This document shows, piece after piece, positions 21,630 to 34,319 of a DNA stretch of 64,000 bases (positions are counted from its first letter, which is position 1; each line of letters starts with the position of its first letter). The position numbers and the translations under genes were made by a program. The stretch covers positions 4,542,001-4,606,000 of the forward strand of contig JAKOON010000006.1 of assembly GCA_022577435.1 (NCBI GenBank). The letters run 5' to 3'. Below the pieces are notes generated by a model that was not told the origin of the DNA, did not search any database, and saw only the letters and a program-made list of their open reading frames with translations. The stretch comes from Embiotoca jacksoni (lineage: Eukaryota; Chordata; Actinopteri; Embiotocidae).

Positions 21630-24480
21630 CTTAACAAAAGCAATAATTACACCTCATAATATACATAAGAGTAGCTGGTCTACCGCTGCCTTGATCGGTT
21701 AGGGTTATTTATGTTATTCTGTGACTTTGGTGATGTTTTAACATACTGGTTTGGATTCTCACCTATACCCCTAATTGGATGTAGTTTAGTTATAACTAGG
21801 CCATCCCATGATCATTTAAATATGGAGATGAAAAGAGCAGACTCTGGGTGAAGCCCACTGACCAATGACTGACTGTCATTGATATCCTCGAAAATAATTT
21901 GTTTAAGAGAGCTGTTGGGTGTTTGACCCTCAGTTACAAGAGGATTTTGTGTGGGAGGTGGTTCCTTTCATCCAGTTTTGTTGCACCTTCAAACAAAACA
22001 TTTGTCCTACAATCTCCCCAGTGGCTGCTAACATCAGACTGATGGCACTGCTCTTAAGTATGTAAAGTGTGAATGTCTGTGAAAACGCCATGACTATCAA
22101 TGGCTACCACTAACTAGAGCCAATTAAAGTTTATTAATATCCTTTCTCCTCAGGAGGAGGCAGCTTCATTAAGCAGTCCACTCTAATGCTCACCCAGTTT
22201 TTAAGTACCCTGCATACTGAAAGGTATTTATTACTTCAGTGTGTTTCCAAAGAAAGCAAAGTCCAATATTAGGAGATTAGGTTCATTCTTTGCCCAGGGA
22301 TTAGTAGGTTTAGATGCCATGAAGTGTTTGATAAACTCAATTAACGACCGTTTAAGTTCCAGTTAGATGGTAAGAGAACCTCGGGTTGGGACAATGTCTG
22401 ATTATTAATACTGTGGATGCAGCTGTAGAGAATCTTTCATAGGATTCATTAAAATCAGAAGGAAACACTTCACCCCGATAAATCGAATATATGAGCTATT
22501 TGTTTTTTAACAGGCACGTTTTGATCAGTTCTGACAACAATAACTGGTGGGAAAGGTAATACACACCTGCATGTCACTGACCTGACTGCCAAACTCTTTC
22601 TGGAAGCAAAATGAAAACTAATGCAACACGAGTAACCGAAGAAATTTGCAAGTCTGAAACTATGCAATGATTGCAATTGTTGGTAAAGACTGTGCACAGT
22701 GCCACAAACTCCATGAAACCACAATCACCATGAGAGTGCATTAAATGAACTGTTCCTCTCTTCATTACCATAACAAGTTACAGTGCATTGCTGCCTGTGC
22801 GCTCATTGTTAGAAATTGGCAGTAAATTGGCCGCTAAACCCTGCACACAGACATCTTTCCATTCTCCACACTCACACATTTGAATTATTTGCATCTGATC
22901 GCCTTTTCACTGTGATCCCACCTTGTCAACGTGCCTCTGCATCAGTCAAATATGAAGAATTCTTCTGTGTCGCTGGCAGTAACAATATACTGTGTCTACA
23001 GTCTTTTCATTGTGTAACAGTGACAGCGGATATTGTCTCACATACTCCGTGTTCAGACTTAACCAAGCCAAATAACTGAATCTCATAGGAAATTGTCAAA
23101 ACACACATGGTGGTCGCTGGAAAATGTAACCAGAAATCGTGTTTTCTAAACGAGCTGTCACGTTATAGAGATTCCAGATTTCTGCAGGACATCGCTGAAA
23201 GGGAAATCTCATTCATTCACTGGAACACAGTGCAATGGAGAAACACTGGCTTTTATGAAACCTGCCAATTTACTCTCACACCAGCACAAGTTATTTTCAT
23301 TTCCGCTATGATGTCTTGCCAAGGAACATACTGTCTGTCTGCCTCTTTCATCATCTGCGATTGTGCTTTTCCACAGGTATGCCAAAGCCAAGGGCCGTGC
23401 TTTAAATTCATTATCAGCTGTCTTAAAGATGAGAAGCCAATCTGTCTGAAAGGTGTCTAGAAGCCTCTGTAACAGCGTCATAACAGAATGAGCTGTAGTG
23501 AAATGCCAATACACAATACCCTGCAGTGTGCTCTGTGTGTGTATGCGTGTGTTTACGAGTGTGAGGTGCAGACAGCGGTATGAGTAAGAGGGCAAGAGCT
23601 TAGTGTGTGACAATGTGTTGTAAGATGGGTTTTTAATGCCAATGTTATGGCTTCAGCAGTGTGGAGAGAAGCAATACTTCGGCTGCCAATAAACAATACA
23701 ATGTTATAAAATGAGGTATCTAAGCACTGGATTACAGCAGTTGTACTTCCTGTCATATATACATGCTTGCTAATGTGCAGTCCAGACTGCACTAGTATTT
23801 ACACATTTTAGTTCTTCAGGCTCTGTGCTTCAGTGCATTTAATTTGAAATAATATAATGCACACTTCATTTAAGTGCCAAGTCTGTTTGTATTTAGTACA
23901 ATATAGAAAGACTTGTGTGGGAGACGTAGTCCTTTTAACACACTCTGAAAGATAACTCTACCTTTGGTCTAATTGCCAGCTCTAAACTCTTAATCAGCTC
24001 ATGCTCTTTTGTGCATCTCCCACATAGATCTTTTTGTATTGATGTAAACCTACTCAAATTAAATCTCAGACTTAGCACTCTAATGCAGTATCCATGGCTT
24101 TATTTTAAATTGAATTTGCCGGTGGACCGACTCGGAGCTGCCTGCAGCCGGCAGAGATGTCTCTCTCGAATCTATTAGCTTTGTAGTGGGGGGAGGTGAC
24201 TGATGTGTCCCGGCCTATAAGATGGGGAGGGCCTTCCCAAAGTCTGGACATAAAACATAGTTTTTACCCTTACTCTGAAATTTCACATGATCAGCATGAT
24301 AATAAGCTGTTCCTGTTAAAGCTTTAATACATTGTTTTTGTTTCTTGTATTTAAAACAATGTCAAAGCATCTGAGAGCCCTCTCCCCCTTAAAAGTACTG
24401 ATGGTTTTCAGAGCTTGACTGAACACTGGACTTTTGGGTAGATATTAGGGAACAAAGAAACTTCTAATGTTGATATACTG
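21630..24480. other. Unique DNA, no gene recognised
   Basis: ORFs of 117 and 134 codons on opposite strands at 23107-23613 overlap each other and show no motif, so I do not call a gene. Confidence 0.4.
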
Positions 24481-24483
24481 GCT

Positions 24484-24489
<6 letters not shown>

Positions 24490-24542
<53 letters not shown>
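24490..24542. repeat. (TA)n microsatellite
   Basis: Perfect array of about 26 TA units. Self-complementary, so able to extrude as a cruciform. Confidence 0.97.
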
Positions 24543-24545
<3 letters not shown>

Positions 24546-24889
24546 TACTGTATATGCAGTACATATAAACAGACATTTTTGCAATGATTCCATAAATGTG
24601 ATTATCAAACACTTTTGACATGAATGATATTTTACAATTTATAATTGTACACTTACATCACTATACTTTGTTGTTCCTATTGTGATGGTAAATCAAAATA
24701 TTGTTGTCAACTAGTTTAACAAGAGTCCTCTATTAATACCAGTCAGTCAGTTTGAGAGCAATATCAGGGTCTAATCGTATGCTTTTAGATTTGATACTCA
24801 GCTACCTGTAATTCTTGGTATCTGTGAATTGTGTCTTCAGGTTGTTGACGTTAAATTATGCTACTTTTATGTTTTCATTCTATGATAAA

Positions 24890-24998
24890 TGGGTTTACAC
24901 TTTGTATGATACTGTAAGGTCTGGACTTTATCATGTAAAGGACCTTGAGATGACAAGATGATTTGGTGAGACCTAAATACATTTCAATCAAATTGAAA
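24890..24998 (+). mobile_element. LINE (L2-like) 3' tail fragment
   Basis: CCTTGAGATGAC followed by GATTTGGTGAGACCTAAATA and an ATTTCAATCAAATTGAAATG end matches the general form of fish L2-type 3' tails (CCTTGAGAT ... ATTTGGCGCTATATAAATAAA ... TTGAATTGAA). Only the 3' end is present, as is usual for 5'-truncated LINE or LINE-dependent SINE copies. Confidence 0.55.
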
Positions 24999-25244
24999 TG
25001 ACCTTCGTTCATACAGCTGTGACAATGGATGAATTCAAGGGGGTAGGGAACACAGTGAGACTGCCTGTACACAAGGTCCAGATTTTTGTATGTTTTGAAG
25101 TTTTACCAGTGAATGATCCACATTGCACGAATTCCTCTTCCTGGAATACTCTGTTATACAACTTACTAATTCATGCCTATATTTTCATTCAGTTTATCTT
25201 TTAGAAAAGTCCCTCCTTCCATCTTCTTTCCAGTTTATTATGCA

Positions 25245-25246
25245 CC

Positions 25247-25277
<31 letters not shown>

Positions 25278-25281
25278 ACAC
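25245..25281. repeat. C19 run plus (CA)n
   Basis: A homopolymer of about 19 C is followed by about 9 CA units. Confidence 0.95.
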
Positions 25282-25719
25282 TCTTTTTAACTTTCCATCC
25301 CTCGGCATGCAGTCACTCATTAGTCTTTCAGCAAGGTAGAAAAAGGAGAAAAGGGGTGAGAGAAAGAGACAGCAGGCAAAATGACAAGCGGCTGACAAAA
25401 TGACATTCACAAGTGACAGAAAGAGAGAGAGGGTGGTGTTGGTGGCGTGGAGGGGTGGGGGGGGGATTGAGACAAGTAAAGAATGACAGGGGCGGTGTAA
25501 TAAGAGACTGACAGGGCACACAGGGAGGAGAAGAATATTGAGTGAAATTGTGATGGTTAAAGAGAAAGAGGGTGAGAGATAAAGAATCAGAGGCAGAGCC
25601 TTGTCACCTAAGTAGTGTCCATATTTTTGCTGTGTGAGCTGGGATACAAACAGCATTGTGGCACAGTAACAACACCCTGACAACAGCTTTTCACAGCATG
25701 ATAGCCGAGTGTCTGTTTC

Positions 25720-25723
<4 letters not shown>

Positions 25724-25786
<63 letters not shown>
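25724..25786. repeat. (GT)n microsatellite
   Basis: Perfect array of about 31 GT units. Confidence 0.97.
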
Positions 25787-25789
<3 letters not shown>

Positions 25790-28361
25790 TTTCAGACCAT
25801 TCGTGTGTGAACACAATCACCCCTACCGTATGTCTATGTGAACGTGTCTGTTGGTGTGTGTTCATTCTTCTTATTCTGGGCCACTCACTGAATACTGAAT
25901 AGACACTATTAGCATCATTTTTATGAGCTTTATTGCAGGGTGTTGGCTAATGGGGTTGTGTATCTTCCATGTGTGTCCTTGTGTATGTATGATGCAGTCT
26001 CTTCCTTTTCTAGAGTCCATTTTAAGGGAAATGAGGATACTGCGCTATTTATAGAGATGAGAAATGGTAAAATACAGTTCATGTAAATTTAGACATTAGA
26101 AGTGCTAATCCAGGATCACTTAAACTGTAATCATGTGTTTCCTTATTTTAATGAAATCTTATCAAGTGAGTATGTTTGACTGTGCATGGAAAACGAGGTA
26201 TGCTAAAATTAGAATCTTGCACTCTGTAATCAGATTAAACTGATGAATTCTTGCCAATAGTGATACCATGACAGATTGGTATCAGAGTCCGTGAATGAAG
26301 CCATATTTCAGTTGATGCATGCGTCCCTGATCAGATTATAACCTATTTTATATGTTCTGTACTCCACTGTGTTCATGTAATTCCAGTTGATATACTGTCA
26401 TAAACTGACATTATCTGTGACTTGCAACAGTAAAATGGGTTTTTGAAAGCTGCAATATTCCACACTGGTGTGTGCACTGTGTAGTTGGGTTCACAAGTTA
26501 TGCTTTTTACAACAAAAATATGTAGCCTTGGTGTTGAGATTTGGCACTGAATGAAAGGAATTCTTTTATGCTAAATAGTACTGAAGTAGCTCAATCAGGG
26601 CCGTAAAAGTATCAAAAGCCTTACAACCAATAGAAAAAGGAATTTAACTTTTCAGAGGATGTGTGACTAAAAAATCGTATTGGGAGTTTTCAAAAAAATT
26701 GTATATTAATATATTTACAAGTAGCTGTGATATTATAGTACTACTTGTAGGGTACTCGCCATTTGATGTTTTTCTAATTTGCTAGATATGAATGAAAGCT
26801 AAAATTGGAAATATTTTTCTTTCAAGGCAGTTTAATTATGCAGCACATCCTACAAAATTGTTTTTTTTTTCAGAATGTAAATTGTTTTATTAAATACAAT
26901 AAATGCAATGCATTATGTAGAAAAATAAATATTGGATTGTTTTTTAGCATCAGCACATTAATTAGTATTCTAAATATTCCATTTAAAATGTTACTGAAAA
27001 GTTTGAGCAGGGCATCCAGGGTGTTTTCATACCCTGCTGTATTTGTGTTATTATTTTTTTAATTTGTAGTAACTCCCTTACTACAACTTTTCTGATCAGA
27101 CCTGTGAGACCATGCCATAAAACATATTAGCCACTTGACCTTGACACAAAACTAAACAGACAATGTGTGTTTATATTGATCCTACAGGTTGTGTTAACTT
27201 ACACTACACATTTCAGTCCGCCTTTCTGCAGGGTCGGAACTGATGTTTATGCTCAAACTATAACTAAGTTAACCAGCCACAATGTAGTACTTACACTGAA
27301 ATAAAATTAAATAAAGTTTATTAAAATAAGACGGCTGTGAGATGGCTCAGCAATAATGGCTTCATTTTACAGAGAGCTTCCTGGTAAGTTTCTGATAAGA
27401 CTTTGACAAGATGCCAGAAATCCATCTGATAATCCACATTCCAGGCTTTTAATCATTCGCGCAATCAATCCCTCAAATCAAACATCAACCATTCTGGCTG
27501 AAATTTAGCCCAATCCTCATCAATGCTGACCGGTTTGGGGCTAAAAGCAGGCCAAATCTATACAGTGTCTATCCAATTTAATAATAATACAAATAAGAGT
27601 TTGTTATAATTAGTGTGTGCGTTAACTTTTGATATGAAACACTCTTCCAGGCTCTTCTCAGCATGATGACGGGCTTTCATAAAGGCCAAAGCAGTATTTA
27701 TAGTGAGGTCATCATTTGACCTATACCCACTTCCCCCTCATTATATTATGATACTTAATTACACCCTGTAGGGAAATTCTCTTTTCCTCTCAGAGTTCCC
27801 TACACAGGGGTCAGAGGTCAGTGTCACTGCCAGAACTGCACCACTGCTGCTGGTAGCCATTCAAAGTCATCCTTGAGGACATGAAAGAAGGGTGGATGGT
27901 CGGGCAGATCCACATGGGGAGTTAGAACGGGTTTCTTTGGTTGAGAGAAAAGTCTGTGATGTTTCTCTCAAGGTTTCAGAATGTGTCAGGGAACTTTTAC
28001 ATTTGTGAAGGAAAACTAATCAAGCAACACAGTAGCTGTATATTCAGCTATTGTCTTTATGTTGTATTTAACTTGTCCAACTAATATAAAAGCCCCAGTG
28101 CCCTGAGTAATTACTATAATAATGAGGAGCTGTTTACAAATGTTGGTTTCACTCTACTGTTAAGGAAATGCAAGGTTACATGTTCTGGCCTACATTGGAG
28201 CTGTTCCTCCTCAGAAACTGCCAAGGTTACAAAGCATTTTTTTTTTTCTTCAGTTGAGTCACCTTAATTACCTGGAATTTCAATGAGCTTTTGTAGTTGT
28301 GAGGTTCGACAATCCGAGATAGAATCCAATAAAAAAAAGGAAGCTATTAACGACACACATC

Positions 28362-28365
<4 letters not shown>
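25790..28365. other. Unique AT-rich DNA, no gene recognised
   Basis: Around 27765-27850 the stretch GTAGGGAAATTCTCTTTTCC...GGGGTCAGAGGTCAGTG resembles a short dispersed fish sequence I have met before but cannot classify. Nothing else was recognised. Confidence 0.4.

Positions 28366-28409
<44 letters not shown>
28366..28409. repeat. (CA)n microsatellite
   Basis: About 22 CA units, followed by a short imperfect CA extension to 28420. Confidence 0.97.
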
Positions 28410-28415
<6 letters not shown>

Positions 28416-28595
28416 ACACTCGCAAGGTGGCTACATTCAGACAACTGGCACACGTAGTACACACTCCTGAATCCCCTACCTTTACTAATGCAGCATGTGT
28501 GAGGAAGGAGGGAATTTACACTTTACTCTCTTTCAACCCTAAGGTGGAGAGGACACACTTATTTATCCCCCCGCTTAGCTTTTGCGCACACGCTA

Positions 28596-28597
<2 letters not shown>

Positions 28598-28653
<56 letters not shown>
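28598..28653. repeat. (CA)n microsatellite
   Basis: Perfect array of about 28 CA units. The 150-codon plus-strand ORF across this region is made of Thr-His repeats and is not a gene. Confidence 0.97.
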
Positions 28654-28655
<2 letters not shown>

Positions 28656-28659
28656 ACGG

Positions 28660-29550
28660 GCAGCCACGCTCAAGATTTGAAATGGAGCTAGTGGAGAGTA
28701 TAGAGAGACCCTGTAATGTCAGGTTTCTTTGCTAAGAAGATGAAAGAGGGAAGATCAAACAAGCGGTGGTACGTGATACAGGAAATGTCACCCCTCTCGA
28801 GACAGACACACACACAGCAAACATAAGCACAGGCGGACATACGAACACCCATAGGAAAAGGGATGATGATAGAACGGGTGGATGTCTGCTCGACAGCAAA
28901 TATGTGCCAACTAATGCATGTGCGTGTGTACATGTTTGAGAGTGTGTATTTAAACTCAGTAAAATGCCATCCATGTTGTCTTTGTGGTAATTAATCACCG
29001 AAACACTCCGAGCCGCTAAACAGCACAGCATCAGCGGTCCGTGTTATTTTTTTTAATGTATATATATCTGCTTCCAGCCTGCACTGGGAACTAAAACAAG
29101 GTCACAACAATATTAAAATGAGCTCTTTAATTACACAGTCACAACAACGCACTACAGAAAAATGAACCATTGCAACCTTTAGAAAAGTGGTTGCTAAATA
29201 TGACCCTTCTCACAGTAGAATATAAATACAAATCACTATGGATTTAGGTGAAGTAATGTGATCCTATTGCAGTTTGTCCCTTCAGATCATGGATCAAAAT
29301 CGAAAGCTGGGATAATGGAAGACGAGACTTTTCTCTGACTGAAGCTATTTTTGAACAGCTAGGAAATCGTCAGTCAGCCTTGAATATTCTCTTACAAGAA
29401 ACTTACAGGAGACATATTAAGAGCCATTGGCTGCCAAGGTCAAAGAAAAGATACAGGTGATGAAACGTATACTTGCCAATTAGAATATTTTATGCCCTCA
29501 TTTATTCAATTATTTCACTGCATTTATGCTATGCCCCACCATTGTTCTTT
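28660..29550. other. Unique DNA, no gene recognised
   Basis: No exon, RNA gene or element was recognised. Confidence 0.4.
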
Positions 29551-29554
29551 TTTT

Positions 29555-29758
29555 CTTTTTCTAATGGTCTTTTACGTAGTAAATCTAGTTTTATTTGATT
29601 TACAAAAAAATAATTTGTATTGTTTTTTATCATTACTTTTTAACATGTTCATTTCTCGTGTGCCTTAGTCTCGAATTGTTTGTCAGTTACCCGTATAACA
29701 CTTTGAATTGCACTAGCCCGTGTGAAGGGTGCATTACAAATAAAGTTTGATTGATTGA
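29555..29758 (+). mobile_element. LINE or SINE 3' tail ending in (TTGA)n
   Basis: A T-rich 3' UTR-like stretch leads to CTTTGAATTGCACTAGCCCG, GTGCATTACAAATAAAGTTT and GATTGATTGA, the familiar end of fish LINE tails of the ACAAATAAAGTTTGATTGATTG type. Upstream coding sequence is absent, so this is a 5'-truncated copy. Confidence 0.65.
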
Positions 29759-29759
29759 A

Positions 29760-32062
29760 ATGTTGAACAGGTACAAATGCAACCGTTGGAGACTAATATA
29801 AAATTCATTCCTGTTAAGTGTAACTCCATCAGTATGTGATTTGGGGAAATAGCCATGAACAAACTGTGTCACTCATGATAATGGAAGCAGAGGTGATGCG
29901 GAAATTACACTGAAATGAGTCCTCTGGTTTATGGATAGTTGCTGGCTAGCATGCACAACTGTTATTATTGTAACTACTCTGTTGGAAATGCACAATTTGT
30001 ATGTCTTATCGAGTTTTGGCAGTTACCAAACAGCTTCAGATCACCACCTTTTTGATTCCAGAGTGGGGCTTTAACTGATCTGCATGAAAACCTGGACAGA
30101 CGAGGTTGCCATCAGATTTGTGATCTGGCACACAGGCATAAAGTATATGGCTAAAACAAATGTGCATTAAATCACTGCGTTTATGCAGACATTCGACACT
30201 TGTACATCAGGTCCTCGTGTTTTTTTGTTGCATATTCCTGTTTTCCCAACCACTGAGTGGATATCATGTAGCCATCTTTTATACATACAAGACAACAATC
30301 CTCTTTCATTCACGTGATATTTTGTGGATGCAATCCACCCATCCTGCTGCTGCAAGGCTTTGTGAAATAAATGTTACCTACTTCACCTCGTGTGAACCAC
30401 ATCTGCTTTGTTTCTTGAATGTAACCCACCTGCTTTGTTTGGTGAATGTCTGAGATCTAGCCATGCCCATCACCGTGCCACCTACACGGTGTAATCACCA
30501 AAGCACACACAGGAATCCTTAATAAATGGGAGTGGGGAAGCAGGGGAGCAGGGCTACTACATTTGATCGCCCGTAATCCTCGGTAATCTGACCCTGCGCA
30601 TCTACATGTGGTGAAGTTAACTACTGCAGTAATGCAATGCACACATCACTCGACTGAATCCAGGCAATTTCTCAAGGTCACATGGACATGCACACACACA
30701 CACACACTCACACACTCTAACTGGTCAATATACATTTTCTATTCTGGGTGTGTGCATATGGGTTGGTCTGTGTGTACAAATTGGATTGGCCTGACAGGTC
30801 TCTATTTAGAGGGTCAAGCAAACCCATTCAGCATATTCAATTTGTTTTCCCGGCTGAAAGAGAGCGAGGAGGAGGGAGTCCAAACTTTATCTTTCCCTTG
30901 GAAATTATCTAGTGTTTATGACAATTAGGGGACCAGTTCAGCCATAAAAAAAAAAATAAATAAAAAAGTTTTTTTATTTTTTATTTTTTTTACTTATCTC
31001 TTGTCAAGCCACCCTGAGTCTATTATATTTTTGCCTCCTACTTAATATAAATAAGTGGAATATAATTTAGTTTGTGCCACTCAATGGATTATAAAAATGA
31101 CATTTAAAAAGTCACCAAAATTAATATTTTGTCTCAATGACAGAAGTGTGTACTGTAAACTATCCAGAGTAACAAGGACAATGTGTCACTGTGCTGTATA
31201 ATGTTTGGAATGTTTTGTTTTTTTGTTGAATTAAAAGCAGGAATTTCAGAGAGATTTTAACACATGGACAAAAAAAAACCTAGACTGCATACCATTAGAG
31301 GTCCAGAAAGTGAAAAGTAATTTGCCAATTAGGACTGAGGTAAAATAAAGAAAAAAAGATTGTTAAAAAATAAATACAAATTGTCGGAAAAAAGAAGAGT
31401 AAGACATTACTAATGTGAAACTCAACTGTACCCTGTGTTACACTGATGTTGATCCATGTCATTTGAAAGTAGAGTCATCAAGGTATGACAAATGAGCTTT
31501 CAATGGCAGGGGAGTCACTGTGGTTTGAAAAGGTTGCCCCAGCTCTTCTACCTCAAGTACAGGGATGCTCTGCTTGTGAAATCTTTAGCATCTGTCGTTT
31601 AAATACCAAAGCCCCCACTATCTTCTATAGCTTTACGTAGAGACTTACAGCGTTGCTGACTGGGGATTAGCCAGGCCAGGTTTTTGCGTAAGCGTGCAGA
31701 AACTGCAATGAAAGCTGTGGATTCACTTAGTTCATTTGTTCAGATCAGGAGATGGTTGTATTGACATTGTAGTCTGGATCTGTGTTGAACATGCTTGGCT
31801 CAGAGCAAAGAGAGAATATAGCCACATGTGCAGCTAGATATGTACAAATAATTGTGCATAACACAATATAATACGTGCTGAAACTTCTGTGCATTTGTCA
31901 AGGTCTCAAAAACCCTTAATTACTTCATGGGTTGCAGCTGAGCTCACCACCACTGGAATACACACACACACAAAATCCCATTCCCTTATTACAAGCGTAT
32001 AAAGTGTCAACTGCTTCGTCTCTACATGACTAATGAGTTGGGGAGCTGGGCACAGTGTCATC

Positions 32063-32064
<2 letters not shown>
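29760..32064. other. Unique AT-rich DNA, no gene recognised
   Basis: Contains a short CA array at 30690-30710 and an A/T homopolymer cluster at 30944-30990. No exon or transposon was recognised. Confidence 0.4.

Positions 32065-32116
<52 letters not shown>
32065..32116. repeat. (TG)n microsatellite
   Basis: Perfect array of about 26 TG units ending in GCGCGC. Confidence 0.97.
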
Positions 32117-32119
<3 letters not shown>

Positions 32120-32121
<2 letters not shown>

Positions 32122-33360
32122 CTGTGAGCTAAGCCGTAACCCATGAAGTGAATGTAGAAATAGTGTAGTGTGTGGGCTTATCTGTTTTCCAGTTTCAGAA
32201 AGTAAAAAAAAAATAATGTAAGCTGGTTAAATGAATCACTGAAACAAAAATATGTTTCTGTGTACGTCACAGCAGGAAAGGTGCATGTGATAACATAAAA
32301 GATGACTGAATTATATTTAGCTGAGACACTGTCAGGGTCCTCATAAGGCACATGCCAGGTCACTGTCATGACTTACGGGGACACATGATGGAATCGAGCC
32401 ACGGTTGCAGTTTTAGCTCTCAGCAGCAGAATTTCTATGGCCAGCAAGAGACTACGTGCAAAGTAGGTGGAGCCATAGACCATTAAGAATGTAAGCAAGT
32501 GTGCATCTTGAGCTATAGACAATCTATGTGCACAACCTTGGTGACAGGTTAGCATGGGGACAGTGAGGTTCAGGGAAACCTGCTGTGTGCGTTGGTGACA
32601 GCATGTGCTATGACTGACTGTAACAGGATTACAGATGCTTTGCAGTTGGTATTCGTTCAATCAAACCGTACATTTCCCTCTTGGCTGGCGGACCACATAG
32701 AAACTAAGGTTAGATGTGTACTGTCAGAGTTATTTGTAGCTATTAATTGGCAAAGTATTCTGTGACCCAAGAGCCCCCACTGATTGTACTATTTGCCTCC
32801 CTTACTATTGAAGATAAATAGTGTTAAAAAGTCTCCAGTGAAAAAGCTCAGTTTGCTTTACCATGGACGAATATGTCCTTCTGAAGTCAATTCTTATATT
32901 TTTTTTTATTAGAAATCTGTTTTCACTTTGACATTGCATACTCTTTTTCTTTTGATCAATGTCCAAAGCCCCCCCCCAAAAAAAAAAAAAACCTCCAAAA
33001 CCTTCTTCATAGAAATGTTTCCCAGTAGTGAAGGGAAGCTTTAATACAGCATGGGACATTTACAGTAAAAACATTTTAGTAAGCAAGAAACATCTGCCTC
33101 TAGCATTACTGTTTACTTCCCTAGCATCCTTACATTTATTTTTCATTATGCTGCTGTAGGAGCCCACATAGTTGGGGTCAATTAACTATCATATTTGATT
33201 AGCTATTACAATCTCTGTTTGATTTAGCTATTTTGGTCCCCCTTTATCAGCTTTCATCTGTATTTATCCCTTTGGAGGAGCCTCATGCTGACAAATACTC
33301 TAGTGGAGGCCAGAACTAAAATAAGGACATAGCTGTAGTGTCATTACATCACAGCTGGCA
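32120..33360. other. Unique DNA, no gene recognised
   Basis: Only homopolymer runs (C9 at about 32970, followed by A13) stand out. Confidence 0.4.
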
Positions 33361-33389
33361 CCCACTACTAGAAGACATCCATCATTTGA

Positions 33390-34310
33390 CATTGAAAAAG
33401 AGAGGGAAAAAAAGAGGGAGAGGCTGGAGAAAGTAACAGGGAAAGAAAGTTTATAGCTGTGTTTATTAATTGTTGGGGCTGGTGGCTAAAAGGATTGCAG
33501 TGGTTGGAAAAAAAAAAAAGCAACTGAGAAGTGGCTGTGTGATGAGGTAGATTTATTCCAATGTAAATAGGCAGACTTGGCCCAGTGGCAAGGATTTCTG
33601 GTAAGGAGGAAGAAGGGGGGGGGGGAGAAATCTGGCGAGAGGGAGAGGGGGGGGATGAAGGGGAGATGTAAAGGAAGAAGAGGAGGAGATTGTGCAGCGA
33701 GATGTGGGGGTGACAAGGGGAAAGGAAAGGCTGACATTGAGAGAATGAAGAAATCAATGAAGGAAAGAAGGGATGGGGATGGTGGAAGAAAATGTGAGTG
33801 GATGAGTGAGGGCATAGGTAGGGGTGGGGGTGGGGAAAGGGGAGAGAAAGATAAACTGGCATTGTAAAATGAGCAGACGAAGCACTGGGGAGGAGAGAGT
33901 GAAGGTACGAATGGGAGAGAGGAATCAAAGAAAAGACAATGCAAGAAGCTTTATGCTTTTGACTGTTAGATGACACTGGACTTGGAGAAATGACAAATTA
34001 GTCTCTACGAAGGAACAGTAAAGGAAGGTGTGAAAGAAAAAGCTTCATCTGTCAAAGATAATGAGGAGGAAGGATGGTTGCAGAAAGGAAGGAAAGAAGG
34101 AGAAGAAGGCAGGAAAAGGTGTGATGGAAGGAAGTAAAAAGCCTGACAAACCAATGGGGACCATGAAGAACATCAGTGGGAAGGAGGTAAAGCAAGGACA
34201 CAAGAAGTTCTGGAAGGAGATGCAGCGTCGGGAAAGGAGGAAAGACTAAAATGTGAGGAGGAGTCAAAAGTGTCTATGCAAGAAAACAAAGAAGCTAAAG
34301 AGAGGAGGCA
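33390..34310 (+). repeat. Polypurine (GA-rich) tract of about 0.9 kb
   Basis: The plus strand is dominated by GGAAG, GAGAG and GGGG words for about 920 bp, with a few mixed breaks near 33535-33600 and 33940-34060. Long minus-strand ORFs here (up to 202 codons) are Ser/Pro/Leu-rich composition artefacts. GGGGTGGGGGTGGGG near 33822 can form a G-quadruplex. Confidence 0.8.
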
Positions 34311-34319
34311 CCAAACACA

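Noticed and set aside
23107..23613. Overlapping 117- and 134-codon ORFs on opposite strands
   Set aside because: No domain features and mutual overlap; no reason to prefer either.
33368..33976. 202-codon minus-strand ORF
   Set aside because: It lies in the polypurine tract and is almost only Ser, Pro, Leu, Phe and His. A second long ORF overlaps it in another frame, so composition explains it.
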